Shown: piece by piece, positions 7,269 to 13,745 of the stretch | Numbering within the stretch: position 1 is the first letter of the stretch | How the letters are laid out: every line of letters begins with the position of its first letter | Program-made: the position numbers and the translations under genes | DNA from: Methanobacteriota archaeon | GTDB taxonomy: Archaea > Thermoplasmatota > Thermoplasmata > RBG-16-68-12 | NCBI GenBank assembly: GCA_005878515.1 | Contig: VBLZ01000139.1 | Coordinates: forward strand, 1 to 14,145 | Length of the DNA: 14,145 nucleotides | Direction: 5' to 3' | Notes under the pieces: model-generated | Seen by the model: the letters and a program-made list of their open reading frames with translations, nothing else | What the model was told of the DNA's origin: nothing | Databases searched by the model: none

Positions 7269-8135
7269 TCATCCGACATGGCCACGCGCCTCTCCGATGG
7301 CGACGATCGCTTCGCGAATGAGGCGGGCCCCGAGCAGCGACGTCTGCCCGAAGTCCCACGCAGGGCTCACCTCGTTCAGGTCCATGCCGACGAGGTCCGG
7401 GGCGAGCATCCCGATGACCTTCTTGACCTGGAGGGGCGCGAGCCCGAACGGCTCCGGATTTCCGACGGCCGGCGCGAACGCAGGATCCACGCCGTCGATG
7501 TCGATCGTGAGGTACACCTTGTCGCGGTTGATGGCCTTCACCGCGCGCTCGACCGATGCGCCGATCCCTCTCTCGTGGACGTCGAAGACGCTGACGTAGG
7601 TCAAACCGAGCCGCTCGAGATCCTCCCGCTCCTCGCGGCTGTAGGACCGCACTCCGATGTAGACGACGTGCTCCACCCCGACGTGGTCCGCGATCCGGCG
7701 CGCCGAACAGGCATGGGACCACTTGTCGGAGAGGTACGAGTCGCGGAAGTCGAGGTGCGCATCGATCCCGATCACGCCGACATCTTTCGGGAACGCCCGC
7801 ACGACGGCCGGCGCGAGGCTGTGCTCCCCGCCGATGACGATCGGGATCTTCCCGGCGCCGATCACATCGGCCGCCATTTTCGTGACGCCGTCCACCATTT
7901 CCGTCGAGGCCCCGAAGGTCGGCGTGTCGCCCAGATCGGCCACGGGAATGTCTCGGAGGTCGCGCTGGTGGTCCATCATGTAGGTCTCGAAATTGTACGA
8001 GGCCTCTCGAATCGCTCGAGGCGCGAAACGGGACCCGCCGCGGAACGAGCACGTGCGGTCGTACGGCACTCCGAACAAGACGATCCGCGCCTCGTCATAC
8101 TTCGCGACGGCGTCCGCGAAGCGGGGCGCGGCCAT
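7269..8135 (-). CDS. speB: Agmatinase (ureohydrolase family)
   Basis: This 288-residue enzyme probably hydrolyses agmatine to putrescine and urea, or a closely related guanidino substrate such as N1-aminopropylagmatine, the route used by some archaea. All binuclear manganese ligands expected from the family are present: His105 in GGEHS, Asp125/His127/Asp129 in DAHLDFRD, and Asp212/Asp214 in TIDIDGVDPAFAP. SHAC (His141) and GNPEPFG follow in their usual places. Length is typical. The ATG at 8135 has its own TATA-like box 27 nt upstream, so it is probably a leaderless transcript, although the aIF5A gene ends only 43 nt before it on the same strand. The neighbour is meaningful because hypusine on aIF5A is made from spermidine. 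Substrate choice within the ureohydrolases is inferred. Confidence 0.92.
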   Translation of the reverse strand: MAAPRFADAVAKYDEARIVLFGVPYDRTCSFRGGSRFAPRAIREASYNFETYMMDHQRDLRDIPVADLGDTPTFGASTEMVDGVTKMAADVIGAGKIPIVIGGEHSLAPAVVRAFPKDVGVIGIDAHLDFRDSYLSDKWSHACSARRIADHVGVEHVVYIGVRSYSREEREDLERLGLTYVSVFDVHERGIGASVERAVKAINRDKVYLTIDIDGVDPAFAPAVGNPEPFGLAPLQVKKVIGMLAPDLVGMDLNEVSPAWDFGQTSLLGARLIREAIVAIGEARGHVG

Positions 8136-8157
8136 GGGCGAACCGAAATCGCACGCG

Positions 8158-8166
8158 CTTATTTGA
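8158..8166 (-). promoter_or_regulatory. TATA-like box of agmatinase
   Basis: The minus strand reads TCAAATAAG, centred 27 nt before the agmatinase ATG and lying wholly in the 43-nt gap after aIF5A. It suggests that agmatinase can be transcribed separately from aIF5A. Confidence 0.5.
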
Positions 8167-8178
8167 GGACGACCCCGT

Positions 8179-8565
8179 TCAATTGGACGTGAGCTTGCGC
8201 CGGCCGAGCGCTTCCATGTACATGATTTCCTGGCCGGAGGCGAGCTTGCCTTGGAATTCTTCCGGCACGGGGAGCTCGAACGTCCCGTACGTCGCGAGAT
8301 CCATCAGCTGCGCGACGTTGCCGTGCGTGGATAGGACCTGGGCTTTCCGCTTGTCGATCATCGGAACCCGGACCTTGTGCGTCACGGGATGGACGATCGA
8401 CCGCTTCTGGCCGTCGAACAGGCCGACGGCCTCGAGCCTCGCCTTCGCTTCGCCGTGTTTCCCGGGCTTCGACGTCTGGATCGAGATGATCCGGCACGGT
8501 TCATCGTCGATGACGATGTACCGATTCACCTTCAGCTCCCGGATCTCCGCTTGCTCCCATGACAT
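8179..8565 (-). CDS. eif5A: Translation factor aIF5A
   Basis: This 128-residue protein is the archaeal orthologue of eIF5A/EF-P, which binds the ribosomal E site and relieves stalling at difficult peptide bonds. The N-terminal SH3-like domain contains the hypusine loop TSKPGKHGEAK, with the modified lysine at position 36. The C-terminal OB-fold domain (about 70-128) is complete. The loop keeps the Lys-x-Gly-Lys-His-Gly pattern required by deoxyhypusine synthase. The ATG at 8565 lies 32 nt after a TATA-like box placed just beyond the Nop5 stop codon. No ribosome-binding site is visible, so a leaderless or short-leader start is likely. Deoxyhypusine synthase is not in the window. Agmatinase, a polyamine-pathway enzyme, is the next gene downstream. 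Confidence 0.97.
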   Translation of the reverse strand: MSWEQAEIRELKVNRYIVIDDEPCRIISIQTSKPGKHGEAKARLEAVGLFDGQKRSIVHPVTHKVRVPMIDKRKAQVLSTHGNVAQLMDLATYGTFELPVPEEFQGKLASGQEIMYMEALGRRKLTSN

Positions 8566-8594
8566 CGGATTCGCGCAGCGATGTGGCCGGTCCC

Positions 8595-8605
8595 TAAAAA
8601 CGTTT
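8595..8605 (-). promoter_or_regulatory. TATA-like box of aIF5A
   Basis: The minus strand reads AAACGTTTTTA, centred about 35 nt before the aIF5A ATG with its T-rich part about 31 nt away. It lies in or next to the 42-nt gap after Nop5 and belongs to the recurring AACGTTTW group in this window. Confidence 0.5.
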
Positions 8606-8607
8606 CC

Positions 8608-9678
8608 TCAGCGTCGCGTTCGCCTTCGGCCGCGACGGTTTTTCGGCGTCGTGTCTCGCTTTGCCCGCGTAGGTTTGTCCGCTTTGCGGCGATGAATTTT
8701 ATCGATCGTGAGTTCGAGTTCCTTCAGGAGATCGGGCCCGATCGTGCGCTTCGTGTACGCGTCGGCTCGGGCCGCGAGAGATATCTTCGCGGCGAACGCG
8801 CGCGCGATCGCGCCTCGCTGCCACGGGGGCGCGCCGTGGACCCATGGATGTTGGAAGAGGACTCCATGTTTCGGCGGCCTAGACCCGGTCCGCAGATGTC
8901 GAAACAAGGCGCGCTCCGCACCGAGGAGTTGGACCGTCCCGGAGGGCGCCCGCGCGAGGTCCTCGACGCCACCCGCAAGGGAGACGAGCCGGGCCGCGAG
9001 GATTGGACCTGCGATGGCGGAGACGTTCGGCGCGAGTTCGCGGGCCGATCGCTCCACGTACGCTTCGATCGCTTTCCGCTGATCTCCCACGAGCTTCGCG
9101 AGGCCGGCGAGGGCCTTCATTTCAGCTTCCTCTCGCTCCGCGAGCTCCGCTCCGACGCTCTCGCGATGATCGATTGGCATCTGTTCTCGTCGCCCGTGCA
9201 TCGCCACGAGCTCGACGTATGTCCCGGTATCGACCATTGGCGCGAGCTCCGGGAAGTGGAGCCCGTACCACTCTCGCAGCCGTTCGACGAGGACATTCTC
9301 TTCCTCCTGGAGTTCGTCGAGGGCGCCGACGGCCTGGCGGAGGTGGTCTTCCGGTCCGATCGCCTTGCGCATCCGTCGTTTCGCCAGCTCAACCATGGCG
9401 GCGTGCAGGAGGTCGCGGCCGTAGCCGAAGTCCTCGGGTTTGAGGAACGGCGGGCGTACCGTCGTGCGGTTGCCACCCGCTCGCTCGAGACGGGTCTCGA
9501 TTACGAAGACCTCGTCCGCGCGCGACATCAGTTCGCGCTCCTCCGCAAGGACTTTCCAGTCTTCCACGACCGCGAGACGGTCCGCGAGGGCCCCCGCCTC
9601 CATCGGGAACAGCCGCTTCTCCACGACGGTGCCGTCGTCGAGCAAGAACGAGCCGAACCATGTCGTCAAGAGGAGCAT
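8608..9678 (-). CDS. nop5: Box C/D sRNP core protein Nop5 (Nop56/58 family)
   Basis: This 356-residue scaffold protein of archaeal box C/D ribonucleoproteins binds L7Ae-bound guide RNA and recruits fibrillarin for 2'-O-methylation of rRNA and tRNA. The parts are in order: an N-terminal fibrillarin-contacting domain (about 1-95), a charged coiled coil (about 100-215), and the NOP domain (about 215-310) with PNVSAIAGPILAARLVSLAGG (217-237), QLLGAERALFRHL (250-262), PKHGVLFQHP (269-278) and RGAIARAFAAKISLAARAD. A strongly basic lysine/arginine tail closes the protein. I chose the ATG at 9678 because it gives the family N terminus and has a TATA-like box about 29 nt upstream. The longer in-frame reading lies inside mtnA. 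Fibrillarin, the frequent neighbour of Nop5, is not adjacent here. Confidence 0.94.
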   Translation of the reverse strand: MLLLTTWFGSFLLDDGTVVEKRLFPMEAGALADRLAVVEDWKVLAEERELMSRADEVFVIETRLERAGGNRTTVRPPFLKPEDFGYGRDLLHAAMVELAKRRMRKAIGPEDHLRQAVGALDELQEEENVLVERLREWYGLHFPELAPMVDTGTYVELVAMHGRREQMPIDHRESVGAELAEREEAEMKALAGLAKLVGDQRKAIEAYVERSARELAPNVSAIAGPILAARLVSLAGGVEDLARAPSGTVQLLGAERALFRHLRTGSRPPKHGVLFQHPWVHGAPPWQRGAIARAFAAKISLAARADAYTKRTIGPDLLKELELTIDKIHRRKADKPTRAKRDTTPKNRRGRRRTRR

Positions 9679-9703
9679 CGCGCGGGGCGAAACGGGTCGG
9701 TCC

Positions 9704-9710
9704 GTAAAAG
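9704..9710 (-). promoter_or_regulatory. TATA-like box of Nop5
   Basis: The minus strand reads CTTTTAC, centred 29 nt before the Nop5 ATG, in the 41-nt gap after mtnA. It marks a probable separate promoter for Nop5. Confidence 0.45.
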
Positions 9711-9719
9711 CGTATCCGC

Positions 9720-10757
9720 CTACCGAGACTTGGCACGAGCTTTCTTCTTCGGAGCGGCGCGCCCGGACGGACGGAGTTGGGAGGGCTTTAGGATTCCCCG
9801 CTCGGTGATGATCCCGGTGATGTACTTGGCCGGCGTGACGTCGAAGGACGGATTGCGGGCCGGACTTTCCTTCGGCGCGATGGGTTGCCCGTCGAGATGG
9901 AGGACCTCCTGCGGCGATCGTTCTTCGATCGGGATCTTGGCCCCGGATGCCAAGGCGGTGTCGATCGTGCTCGTCGGCGCGGCAACGTAGAATGGGACGC
10001 CGTTCTCCTTTGCGACGACGGCCTTCGCGTACGTGCCGATCTTGTTCGCGGTGTCTCCGTTCGCCGCGATCCGGTCCGCCCCCACGAGGACGAGATCGAT
10101 CTCGCCGTGCCCCAAGAAATGGCCCGCGGCGCCATCCGTAATGATCGCGTGCTCGATCCCGGCCTGCAGGAGCTCCCATGCGGTCAGCCGCGCCCCCTGG
10201 AGGCGGGGCCGGGTTTCGTCCACGTAGACGAAGAAGCGTCGCCCCTTCTCCTGGGCCACGCGCATCGGGGCCGTCGCAGTCCCGTAATCCACGGCTGCGA
10301 GGGCGCCGGCGTTACAGTGGGTCAGGATTCGTGCTCCGTTGCGGATCAGCCCCGCGCCGTACTCGCCGATCTTTCGGCACTGCTCGATGCTCTGCTGCGC
10401 GTATCGCTCGGCGACCTCGACGAGGTCCTCTCCGCGGGATGCCGCACTCGTCATCCAGTCGACTGCGAAGAAGAGGTCGTGCCCCGTCGGTCGGGTCTTG
10501 CGCAGTCGCTCCGCCGCCGCCTTCAGATCGAGTCCCTGATGGGCCGTCTGAGCCATCCCGTACGCGGCCGTGGCCCCGATGGCTGGCGATCCGCGCACTA
10601 CCATGTCTTCGATCGCGACGGCCACGTCCTCGTAGGTCTTTGCCTCGTACACGCGGACCTCGAACGGCAAGTATCGCTGGTCGATCAGCTTCACGACTCC
10701 ATCGTCGAACCAGACGGTTCGCATCTCCCGCGGGACGCCGTCGATCGTGACGCGCAC
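9720..10757 (-). CDS. mtnA: S-methyl-5-thioribose-1-phosphate isomerase (aIF-2B-like)
   Basis: This 345-residue isomerase converts methylthioribose-1-phosphate to methylthioribulose-1-phosphate in methionine salvage; related archaeal proteins may also act on 5-deoxyribose-1-phosphate. Family landmarks are VRGSPAIG (54-61), THCNAGALA with the catalytic Cys148, DETRPRLQGARLTAWEL (180-196), and VGADRIAANGDTANKIGT with the catalytic Asp228. The end of the domain shows NPSFDVTPAKYITGIITE. These favour MtnA over the ribose-1,5-bisphosphate isomerases of the same fold. A lysine/arginine-rich tail of about 17 residues follows the domain. The start is a GTG at 10757 with GGAG 7 nt upstream. It is the last gene of a three-gene set with the two small coiled-coil genes (10-nt gap). 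Methylthioadenosine comes mainly from polyamine synthesis, which links it to the nearby agmatinase. Confidence 0.92.
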   Translation of the reverse strand: MRVTIDGVPREMRTVWFDDGVVKLIDQRYLPFEVRVYEAKTYEDVAVAIEDMVVRGSPAIGATAAYGMAQTAHQGLDLKAAAERLRKTRPTGHDLFFAVDWMTSAASRGEDLVEVAERYAQQSIEQCRKIGEYGAGLIRNGARILTHCNAGALAAVDYGTATAPMRVAQEKGRRFFVYVDETRPRLQGARLTAWELLQAGIEHAIITDGAAGHFLGHGEIDLVLVGADRIAANGDTANKIGTYAKAVVAKENGVPFYVAAPTSTIDTALASGAKIPIEERSPQEVLHLDGQPIAPKESPARNPSFDVTPAKYITGIITERGILKPSQLRPSGRAAPKKKARAKSR

Positions 10758-10767
10758 GGAGTGGCTC

Positions 10768-11004
10768 CTACGGCCGCCGCAGTGAGGAGAGAAGGCTTGA
10801 AAGCCCAGGCCGGCCGAGCTCGCGCTTCATGTCCCGCGTGAGGGAGTCGTAGTACGTGAGCTGCTGGTCGACCTTGAAGAGCTCATCGTCCAAACGGCGG
10901 CGTTCTTCGTCGACGTTCCGCAGGGCCTCGAGGAGGCGCTTCTCGCGGTGGCGCCACCGTTCGGCTTCCTTGCGGGTTGCCTCGATCGCCCGAGTCATCG
11001 TCAC
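10768..11004 (-). CDS. Small coiled-coil protein B, paralogue of the preceding gene
   Basis: I do not recognise this 78-residue protein. About residues 10-63 form a highly charged helix with a heptad-like spacing of leucine and valine, containing WRHREKRLLEALRNVDEE and ending YYDSLTRDMKREL. A serine/leucine-rich tail follows. It can be aligned without gaps to the upstream small protein over about 49 residues, with 17 identities counted by eye, so the two are probably products of a duplication. The GTG at 11004 overlaps the upstream stop codon (GTGA), and an ATG two codons later is an alternative. Translational coupling and the matching coiled coils suggest a heteromer, but that is inference. 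mtnA follows 10 nt downstream. Confidence 0.72.
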   Translation of the reverse strand: MTMTRAIEATRKEAERWRHREKRLLEALRNVDEERRRLDDELFKVDQQLTYYDSLTRDMKRELGRPGLSSLLSSLRRP

Positions 11005-11228
11005 CGCCCCGGGGCGCTGGGAGGGAGGACCGCTCGCGTGGGCATCTGGTCCCGCATGTCCGTCAGGAGACGGGTATATTCGAGGATCTTCTTGCGGACC
11101 CCTTCGAGCTCCTTGCGTAAGGTGTCCCGCCTTCGGTCGAGCTGTCGGAGCCTATCGCGGATTCGTTTTCGGCGCTCCCGCCACTTCTTCTGCTCGTCCA
11201 GTGCCAGGAGCACACTCGAGGCGTCCAT
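11001..11228 (-). CDS. Small coiled-coil protein A
   Basis: I do not recognise this 75-residue protein. It is almost entirely a charged amphipathic helix (about 10-60) containing KKWRERRKRIRDRLRQLD and ending EYTRLLTDMRDQM, then a proline-rich tail. The pattern Trp-Arg, later Leu-Arg-x-x-Asp and finally Tyr-x-x-Leu-x-x-Asp-Met is shared with the next gene. The ATG at 11228 has a clear TATA-like box about 31 nt upstream and no ribosome-binding site, so this is probably the leaderless first gene of an operon with protein B and mtnA. No signal peptide or membrane segment is seen. It may bind RNA or protein given its basic charge, but nothing in the sequence fixes a function. Confidence 0.7.
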   Translation of the reverse strand: MDASSVLLALDEQKKWRERRKRIRDRLRQLDRRRDTLRKELEGVRKKILEYTRLLTDMRDQMPTRAVLPPSAPGR

Positions 11229-11254
11229 CGGGCGCGCGTCCCACGGAGTCCAGA

Positions 11255-11263
11255 CTATTTAAT
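11255..11263 (-). promoter_or_regulatory. TATA-like box of the coiled-coil/mtnA operon
   Basis: The minus strand reads ATTAAATAG, centred 31 nt before the ATG at 11228. It is one of the most AT-rich elements in the window and is well placed for a leaderless start. Confidence 0.55.
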
Positions 11264-11275
11264 CGTGATGTGCGC

Positions 11276-11584
11276 TCACGCTTCTTCCTTCACTTGCACG
11301 CCGGGCAGGACGTATTTGAAAAGGTCGAACAGGTTCATTGCCTGGTTCACGAGGTCCCGCGCGATCCCCTCGCCGGCGTCGATGCCGAAGACGAGTTCCA
11401 TGTTGTCAATCTTCCAGACGCTGACGAAGCTCGCGACGGTCCGGTGCGTCGCGGCCTCGGTCACCCGGACTTTGCCGATCAGGTTCTCACCCTCCCGGGT
11501 CGTCGAGAGGGCGAGCACATAGCCGCGGCCCTCTAGCTGCTTCTTCGCGATTGTCGTCATCTCGGACTTTTCTTCCTTTGCCAT
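11276..11584 (-). CDS. Small protein of unknown function
   Basis: I do not recognise this 102-residue protein. It begins with a charged, lysine/glutamate-rich stretch. Next comes an alternating beta-rich region (GYVLALSTTREGENLIGKVR, then VASFVSVWKIDNMELVFGID), and then an amphipathic helix (ARDLVNQAMNLFDLFKYVL) and an acidic end. No signal peptide or membrane span is evident, so a small cytosolic alpha/beta protein is likely. The ATG at 11584 is preceded by GGGAGG at an 8-nt spacing (11593-11598), and the TATA-like box at 11621-11629 leaves room for a short leader. This argues against the upstream in-frame TTG at 11608. It appears to be monocistronic, with tRNA-Val divergent from it and the coiled-coil operon starting 47 nt further on. 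Confidence 0.75.
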   Translation of the reverse strand: MAKEEKSEMTTIAKKQLEGRGYVLALSTTREGENLIGKVRVTEAATHRTVASFVSVWKIDNMELVFGIDAGEGIARDLVNQAMNLFDLFKYVLPGVQVKEEA

Positions 11585-11592
11585 CGACAGCG

Positions 11593-11598
11593 CCTCCC
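11593..11598 (-). promoter_or_regulatory. Shine-Dalgarno site deciding the start of the small unknown gene
   Basis: The minus strand reads GGGAGG 8 nt before the ATG at 11584. It is one of the few strong ribosome-binding sites here and fixes this start over the upstream TTG. Confidence 0.6.
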
Positions 11599-11620
11599 AC
11601 CGGCCCAATCCGGTCAGCGG

Positions 11621-11629
11621 TAATAAAAG
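11621..11629 (-). promoter_or_regulatory. TATA-like box of the small unknown gene
   Basis: The minus strand reads CTTTTATTA, about 41 nt before the ATG at 11584. That distance predicts a leader of roughly 15 nt, consistent with the ribosome-binding site at 11593-11598. Confidence 0.5.
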
Positions 11630-11671
11630 CTCTGCGCGCGGGGCTGGACAACCGCGCGTTCTTCGATGGAG

Positions 11672-11680
11672 ATTTATACC
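11672..11680 (+). promoter_or_regulatory. TATA-like box of tRNA-Val
   Basis: ATTTATACC with a TTTATA core at 11673-11678 lies about 29 nt before the first base of the tRNA. It is the best TATA match in the window. Confidence 0.6.
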
Positions 11681-11704
11681 GTGCGGGCCTTTGCGCGCTC
11701 CCGC

Positions 11705-11777
11705 GGGCTCGTGGTCTAGCGGTTATGACATCGCTCTCACACAGCGAAGGTCACCGGTTCGAATCCGGTCGAGCCCA
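11705..11777 (+). tRNA. tRNA-Val (anticodon CAC)
   Basis: The full cloverleaf can be drawn. The acceptor stem GGGCTCG (11705-11711) pairs with CGAGCCC (11770-11776), with A at the discriminator position. The D arm is GTC/GAC around TAGCGGTTAT. The anticodon stem is TCGCT/AGCGA with loop CTCACAC, so the anticodon is CAC at 11738-11740, reading GUG valine codons. The T arm is ACCGG/CCGGT with loop TTCGAAT. There is no intron and the 3' CCA is not encoded, as is common in archaea. A TATA-like box precedes it and an oligo-T run follows. A CAC anticodon suits this GC-rich genome, where GTG codons are frequent. Confidence 0.97.
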
Positions 11778-11781
11778 CTCC

Positions 11782-11785
11782 TTTT
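11782..11785 (+). terminator. Oligo-T termination signal after tRNA-Val
   Basis: A CTTTTG run begins 5 nt after the mature tRNA end. Short T runs end transcription in archaea. No hairpin is needed and none is seen beyond the tRNA itself. Confidence 0.4.
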
Positions 11786-12840
11786 GCTGCCGGGCTGACT
11801 CGATTCGGGTAGCGGACTCTTAGACCGCCTCGATCGGCGGGCCCATTTCCGCTCCAAACGACTTGCGGGCGACGAGATAGAGATACGGGATCTGGGACAG
11901 CGAGCCGACAACCGTGGCGGCCGCCAACCCGGTGATCCCACCCCAGATCAGGAGGGGGTAGCCGAGGCCGAGCGTCACCGTGCTCGAGATGATGGCGGAG
12001 ACGATCAGCGGCCGCGTCTGCTTCCGGATCATGACGCGAGTGCCGAGAAGGCTGTTCAAGAACCCCGTGATCGGGCCGAAGATGAGAATCCGGAGTGGCC
12101 CAATCGATCCCTCGACGTACGCCGAATTGGTCCCCGCGAAGAGGCCCAGGATGAACCGGCCGAAGAACCACAGGACCGCGATGGCGGGAAGCAGGATTGC
12201 AAGGGTCAGCATGATCGCTCGTCGTTCTGCGATGTGGCGATCCGCGGCCGTGGCGCCGTTCTGGGATGCTTCCGCATAAAACGATGTAAACGCGGCAGCC
12301 GGGATGACGCCGAGGAGTCCCGCCACAACCGTCGCGATCTGAAAGTAACCTGCCTGGATCGGAGCCACCGTCCTCCCCAGGACGACGAAGATGAGCGGGA
12401 TCAGCAGGAGGGTGTCCGTGGCCCCGATCGTGGCCGCAAGATAGTTGGCCGTGCTGAACCGGACCATCGGCCGGATGTGCGACAGGTCGAGGCTGGGCTT
12501 GGGCCGATACCCGGGTAACACCCGCGGCAAGAGGATCCCGCCCTCGACGGCCACGGCGATGCCAACCGGCAGCGAGATTGCGACGAAGATATCGAGCCGG
12601 CCGCCCGTCACGGCGAAGAAGATCAGCAGGAGCGCGATTGGTACCTTGAGGACCGAGGCGAGGACGGTCCGCCACAGAATGAGATCGGCCCGCCGCATCG
12701 CGAGTCCCGATTGATCCAGGATTGGAGCGAACGTGAGGGAAAGCGTCGTCAGGAGGATGAGGATCCAATAGACCGGACTGCTGAGAATGAAGTCGAGAGA
12801 AGGCAGCCAGAATTCGATGCCGGCCATCAGGACGATCGTG

Positions 12841-12971
12841 AAAGGGACGGCGACGAGTCCCGTGAGGGTCAAGCAGGTGTTGATCGTCGCCGCCTTGTTC
12901 TCGGCGGATGGCAGGAAGCGCACGAGGGCCGGCCCGAGGCCGAGGAGGGCGAGCGTCGCGAGGAATGAGAT
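12841..12971. repeat. 131-bp direct tandem repeat, copy 1
   Basis: Begins AAAGGGACGGCGACG and ends GAGGAATGAGAT. It is identical base for base to the unit that directly follows it. It lies inside the flippase gene and encodes the ALVRFLPSAENKAATINT region. I see no microhomology at the junction (GAATGAGAT joined to AAAGGGACG). Confidence 0.95.
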
Positions 12972-13102
12972 AAAGGGACGGCGACGAGTCCCGTGAGGGT
13001 CAAGCAGGTGTTGATCGTCGCCGCCTTGTTCTCGGCGGATGGCAGGAAGCGCACGAGGGCCGGCCCGAGGCCGAGGAGGGCGAGCGTCGCGAGGAATGAG
13101 AT
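12972..13102. repeat. 131-bp direct tandem repeat, copy 2
   Basis: Second perfect copy, abutting the first. The sequence after it (CGTGTTGAAAAGG) is the natural continuation of the N-terminal half of the flippase gene. The absence of any mismatch means the duplication is very recent or was created in assembly. Confidence 0.95.
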
Positions 13103-13346
13103 CGTGTTGAAAAGGCCTTGCGCGTACCCGAGATCGTTGACGGAGTAAGAGCGTGCGATGAGGAAATAGAAGACAAACCCCGACGCGCCGCCGACGACAC
13201 TTGAAGACATCATGAAGAGCGCGTTGCGGTACAGCGGGGCCATCGCGAGGCCCCAGCCCTGACTCAGAAGTTGTTGTACCCGCCCGCGAATCTCTTCCAA
13301 AAATTCAGTCTCCGGATCGCCTTCGCGGGGCGAGAGCCATCCGGCG

Positions 13347-13354
13347 GATAAACC
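13347..13354 (-). promoter_or_regulatory. Possible TATA-like box of the flippase gene
   Basis: The minus strand reads GGTTTATC. It would start transcription near 13322, upstream of the TTG at 13300, and argues against the far-upstream TTG at 13426 that abuts the oxidase subunit IV stop codon. Confidence 0.35.
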
Positions 13355-13426
13355 CGCGGACTCCGCGGCCGATGGATCGAGATTTGACCGGATTCGGGAG
13401 GCCGATCCGGGATGGCGGGGCCGCAA

Positions 13427-13735
13427 TCAGGGATGCGCCGATGTCGCCGTGAGTGCCGCAACGAGGACGGCCACGAGGGCGAGGCCCCCGAGTGGAATCA
13501 GCGCGATCCATCGGGGCTCGTACCTCAGGTGCATGTAGTACGCCACGACGAGGCTCGCCTTGATCGTCGCGAGCATGACGAGGATCGTGATCGTTTCGAG
13601 GTGCGGGATCCCGAGGCTGTAGACGTTCAGCTCTCCGAAGGTAACGATCGCGAGGATCACGAAGACGACCACGTACGGACGCTTCCTCGATTCCTCGTGG
13701 GGTCCCGCCGTCTCCGTTGCGGTCGCCGTCGCCAT
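13427..13735 (-). CDS. Cytochrome c oxidase subunit IV-like protein (heme-copper oxidase)
   Basis: This 102-residue membrane protein has three hydrophobic segments (about 21-40, 46-66, 77-97), the layout of prokaryotic subunit IV (CtaF/CyoD-like). The family pattern is visible: YVVVFVILAIVTFGELNVY in the first helix, then MLATIKASLVVAYYMHLRYE with the conserved Lys and Met-His-Leu. The subunit stabilises the catalytic core of caa3- or bo3-type oxidases. The N terminus is a short threonine/alanine and charged cytoplasmic stretch. The ATG at 13735 is set by GAGGTGA overlapping the stop codon of the upstream subunit III gene, 8 nt away, so the two are one operon. The low sequence conservation of subunit IV makes the specific oxidase type uncertain. 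Confidence 0.88.
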   Translation of the reverse strand: MATATATETAGPHEESRKRPYVVVFVILAIVTFGELNVYSLGIPHLETITILVMLATIKASLVVAYYMHLRYEPRWIALIPLGGLALVAVLVAALTATSAHP

Positions 13736-13738
13736 CTG

Positions 13739-13745
13739 TCACCTC
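13739..13745 (-). promoter_or_regulatory. Shine-Dalgarno site of oxidase subunit IV
   Basis: The minus strand reads GAGGTGA 3 nt before the ATG at 13735 and overlaps the subunit III stop codon. This is a near-perfect anti-Shine-Dalgarno match and typical of an internal operon gene. Confidence 0.6.

Larger units (their letters stand above)
11820..13300 (-). pseudogene. Polysaccharide/lipid-linked sugar flippase (MOP superfamily), split by a tandem duplication
   Basis: The coding sequence is that of a multispanning flippase of the Wzx/MATE-like MOP superfamily, which moves lipid-linked glycans across the membrane. The N-terminal part (to about 12972) has RNALFMMSSSVVGGASGF and ARSYSVNDLGYAQGLF, typical of the first two helices. 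The C-terminal part (from about 12923 down to 11820) supplies the remaining helices. A perfect 131-bp tandem repeat (12841-12971 and 12972-13102) lies between them. Because 131 is not a multiple of three, the upstream frame runs into an early stop at 12869. Removing one copy restores a single open frame of 449 codons from the TTG at 13300, which has GGAG 9-10 nt upstream; the first ATG is at 13243. A TATA-like box lies at 13347-13354. As written the gene is broken; an assembly error is equally possible. Confidence 0.8.

Noticed and set aside
6916..8052. Open frame of 378 codons on the minus strand spanning agmatinase, the gap and the start of rtcB
   Set aside because: It overlaps two well-supported genes in a different frame and has Arg-rich non-protein-like composition.
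9679..10179. N-terminal extension of the Nop5 frame
   Set aside because: It lies within mtnA; the ATG at 9678 gives the normal Nop5 N terminus and has a TATA-like box.
11377..11776. A second tRNA or tRNA intron near tRNA-Val
   Set aside because: Only one cloverleaf is present, and the anticodon loop is uninterrupted.
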